Positions 14,015 to 14,605 of a stretch of DNA of 14,605 bases are shown here, in pieces. The notes beneath the pieces are model-generated. The model was given only the letters and a program-made list of their open reading frames with translations, was not told the DNA's origin and made no database searches. The translations under genes were made by a program, and so were the position numbers. Positions within the stretch are counted from its first letter, which is position 1. Each line of letters starts with the position of its first letter. Source of the stretch: a bacterium Ga0077546 (lineage in GTDB: Bacteria; Cyanobacteriota; Vampirovibrionia; Obscuribacterales; Obscuribacteraceae); NCBI GenBank assembly GCA_001464165.1, contig LNEX01000250.1:1-14605 (forward strand), in the 5' to 3' direction.

Positions 14015-14605
14015 CTATCCACCTATCTGAGGCACTACCGAAAACGGCTCAAGTGGCTTAACTTTTGGTACAGGTGCCCGCTGCAAATCAGCAATGAGAG
14101 CCGCTGCCTTCTCGCTGGTATCGTATTTTTTCGCCCCTTCTAGCATCTGCGAACGCCTAATCGCCCCCTCTAGGCCGGCATTGTTATCGAACATAGCGTG
14201 CACATCGCTGGGATTGGCCGAACCGTTGCTGGCCCGTTCAGTGAAGTCGGCCATTGATGCTGCGAATTTATCAAGACGAGCAGGGTCTTGTGTTACCTTC
14301 TCGAAGTTATCAGCAAAATCGTTAATAGCCTTTGAGCCTTCTTTGTCACCTTGCTTATCTAAAGCAGAAGCGCGTTTGCCCATTTTGTCTTTAATCTCTT
14401 TAGAGTGCTTAGATAGGTATGCAGCCAGCTTCTTAGGGTCCCATGGTGGTGGCCCAAGTTCTTCCATAAAGCCATCGGGCATACTGGAAGCCAGCCAATT
14501 ACCGTAGTTAGCCGCATTCATATCAGTCAGTTTCCCGGCTAGTTCCTTAAAGGCACGAGAACCAGAATTAGGTATAGACGTATCAGTGCCACCATCAACT
14601 CTCTG
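14015..14605 (-). CDS. Helical protein of unknown function, 5' end outside the window
   Basis: The frame stays open to the window edge, so at least 28 residues precede the Met at 14521 and the start lies beyond 14605. The 196 visible residues are mostly charged helices ('KKLAAYLSKHSKEIKDKMG', 'AINDFADNFEKV') after a 'GPPPWDP' turn, ending in a Pro-rich tail ('APVPKVKPLEPF'). No membrane helix or catalytic motif is seen, and I do not recognise the family. It ends 4 bp before the papain-like peptidase gene, which suggests the two proteins act together, for instance as partner, substrate or inhibitor. That role is inferred only from gene order. Confidence 0.65.
   Translation of the reverse strand, partial: QRVDGGTDTSIPNSGSRAFKELAGKLTDMNAANYGNWLASSMPDGFMEELGPPPWDPKKLAAYLSKHSKEIKDKMGKRASALDKQGDKEGSKAINDFADNFEKVTQDPARLDKFAASMADFTERASNGSANPSDVHAMFDNNAGLEGAIRRSQMLEGAKKYDTSEKAAALIADLQRAPVPKVKPLEPFSVVPQIGG

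Noticed and set aside
1..14605. CRISPR array, tRNA/rRNA, IS element or prophage
   Set aside because: No repeat-spacer pattern, transposase or integrase motif, terminal inverted repeat or RNA gene signature was seen. The only tandem repeats are the short ones listed.

Overview
The window is a densely coded bacterial chromosome segment with moderate GC, and gene families commonly found in Gram-negative-type or deep-branching environmental bacteria. GTG and TTG starts are frequent, each fixed here by a Shine-Dalgarno match. No phage, IS, tRNA, rRNA or CRISPR sequence is visible. The mix (signal-peptide-less papain-fold proteins with disordered N-termini, TPR proteins with charged tails, hybrid kinases) reminds me of non-photosynthetic cyanobacterial relatives (Vampirovibrionia/Melainabacteria, e.g. 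Obscuribacterales). That taxonomic guess is from memory only and is low confidence.

Layout. (1) Plus strand, 1-3086: the 3' end of a HEAT-repeat-like protein, a PlsC-type acyltransferase with a large extra C-terminal domain, a 27-residue single-helix membrane microprotein, and a secreted two-module protein resembling the Mog1/PsbP fold. (2) Minus strand, 3092-5519: a three-gene signalling operon. Two adjacent 150-residue receiver proteins align with each other without gaps and are followed by a soluble PAS-histidine kinase-receiver hybrid. A consensus -10 box and a GC-rich leader hairpin lie upstream. (3) Minus strand, 5751-9343: a tight four-gene run in transcription order aldo/keto reductase, membrane-anchored TPR protein, GNAT acetyltransferase, DUF429 RNase H-like protein. 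(4) Minus strand, 9434-11853: an NlpC/P60-like peptidase with two 41-residue C-terminal modules, and a secreted alpha/beta hydrolase. (5) A divergent region with a perfect 15-bp palindrome, then a small plus-strand membrane protein. (6) Minus strand, 12352-14605: a large protein with a C-terminal papain/calpain-like domain, directly downstream of a helical protein of unknown function that runs off the window.

How the genes may work together. The signalling operon looks like a phosphorelay module in which the hybrid kinase keeps all catalytic residues. Both free receivers keep the phospho-acceptor Asp but have lost the conserved Lys and one of the two Mg-binding acids. The peptidase/helical-protein pair and the NlpC/P60-like protein suggest processing or cell-wall functions, but their substrates cannot be read from the sequence. 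Every stretch between genes is shorter than about 240 bases. Beyond the sites listed I see nothing convincing in them.
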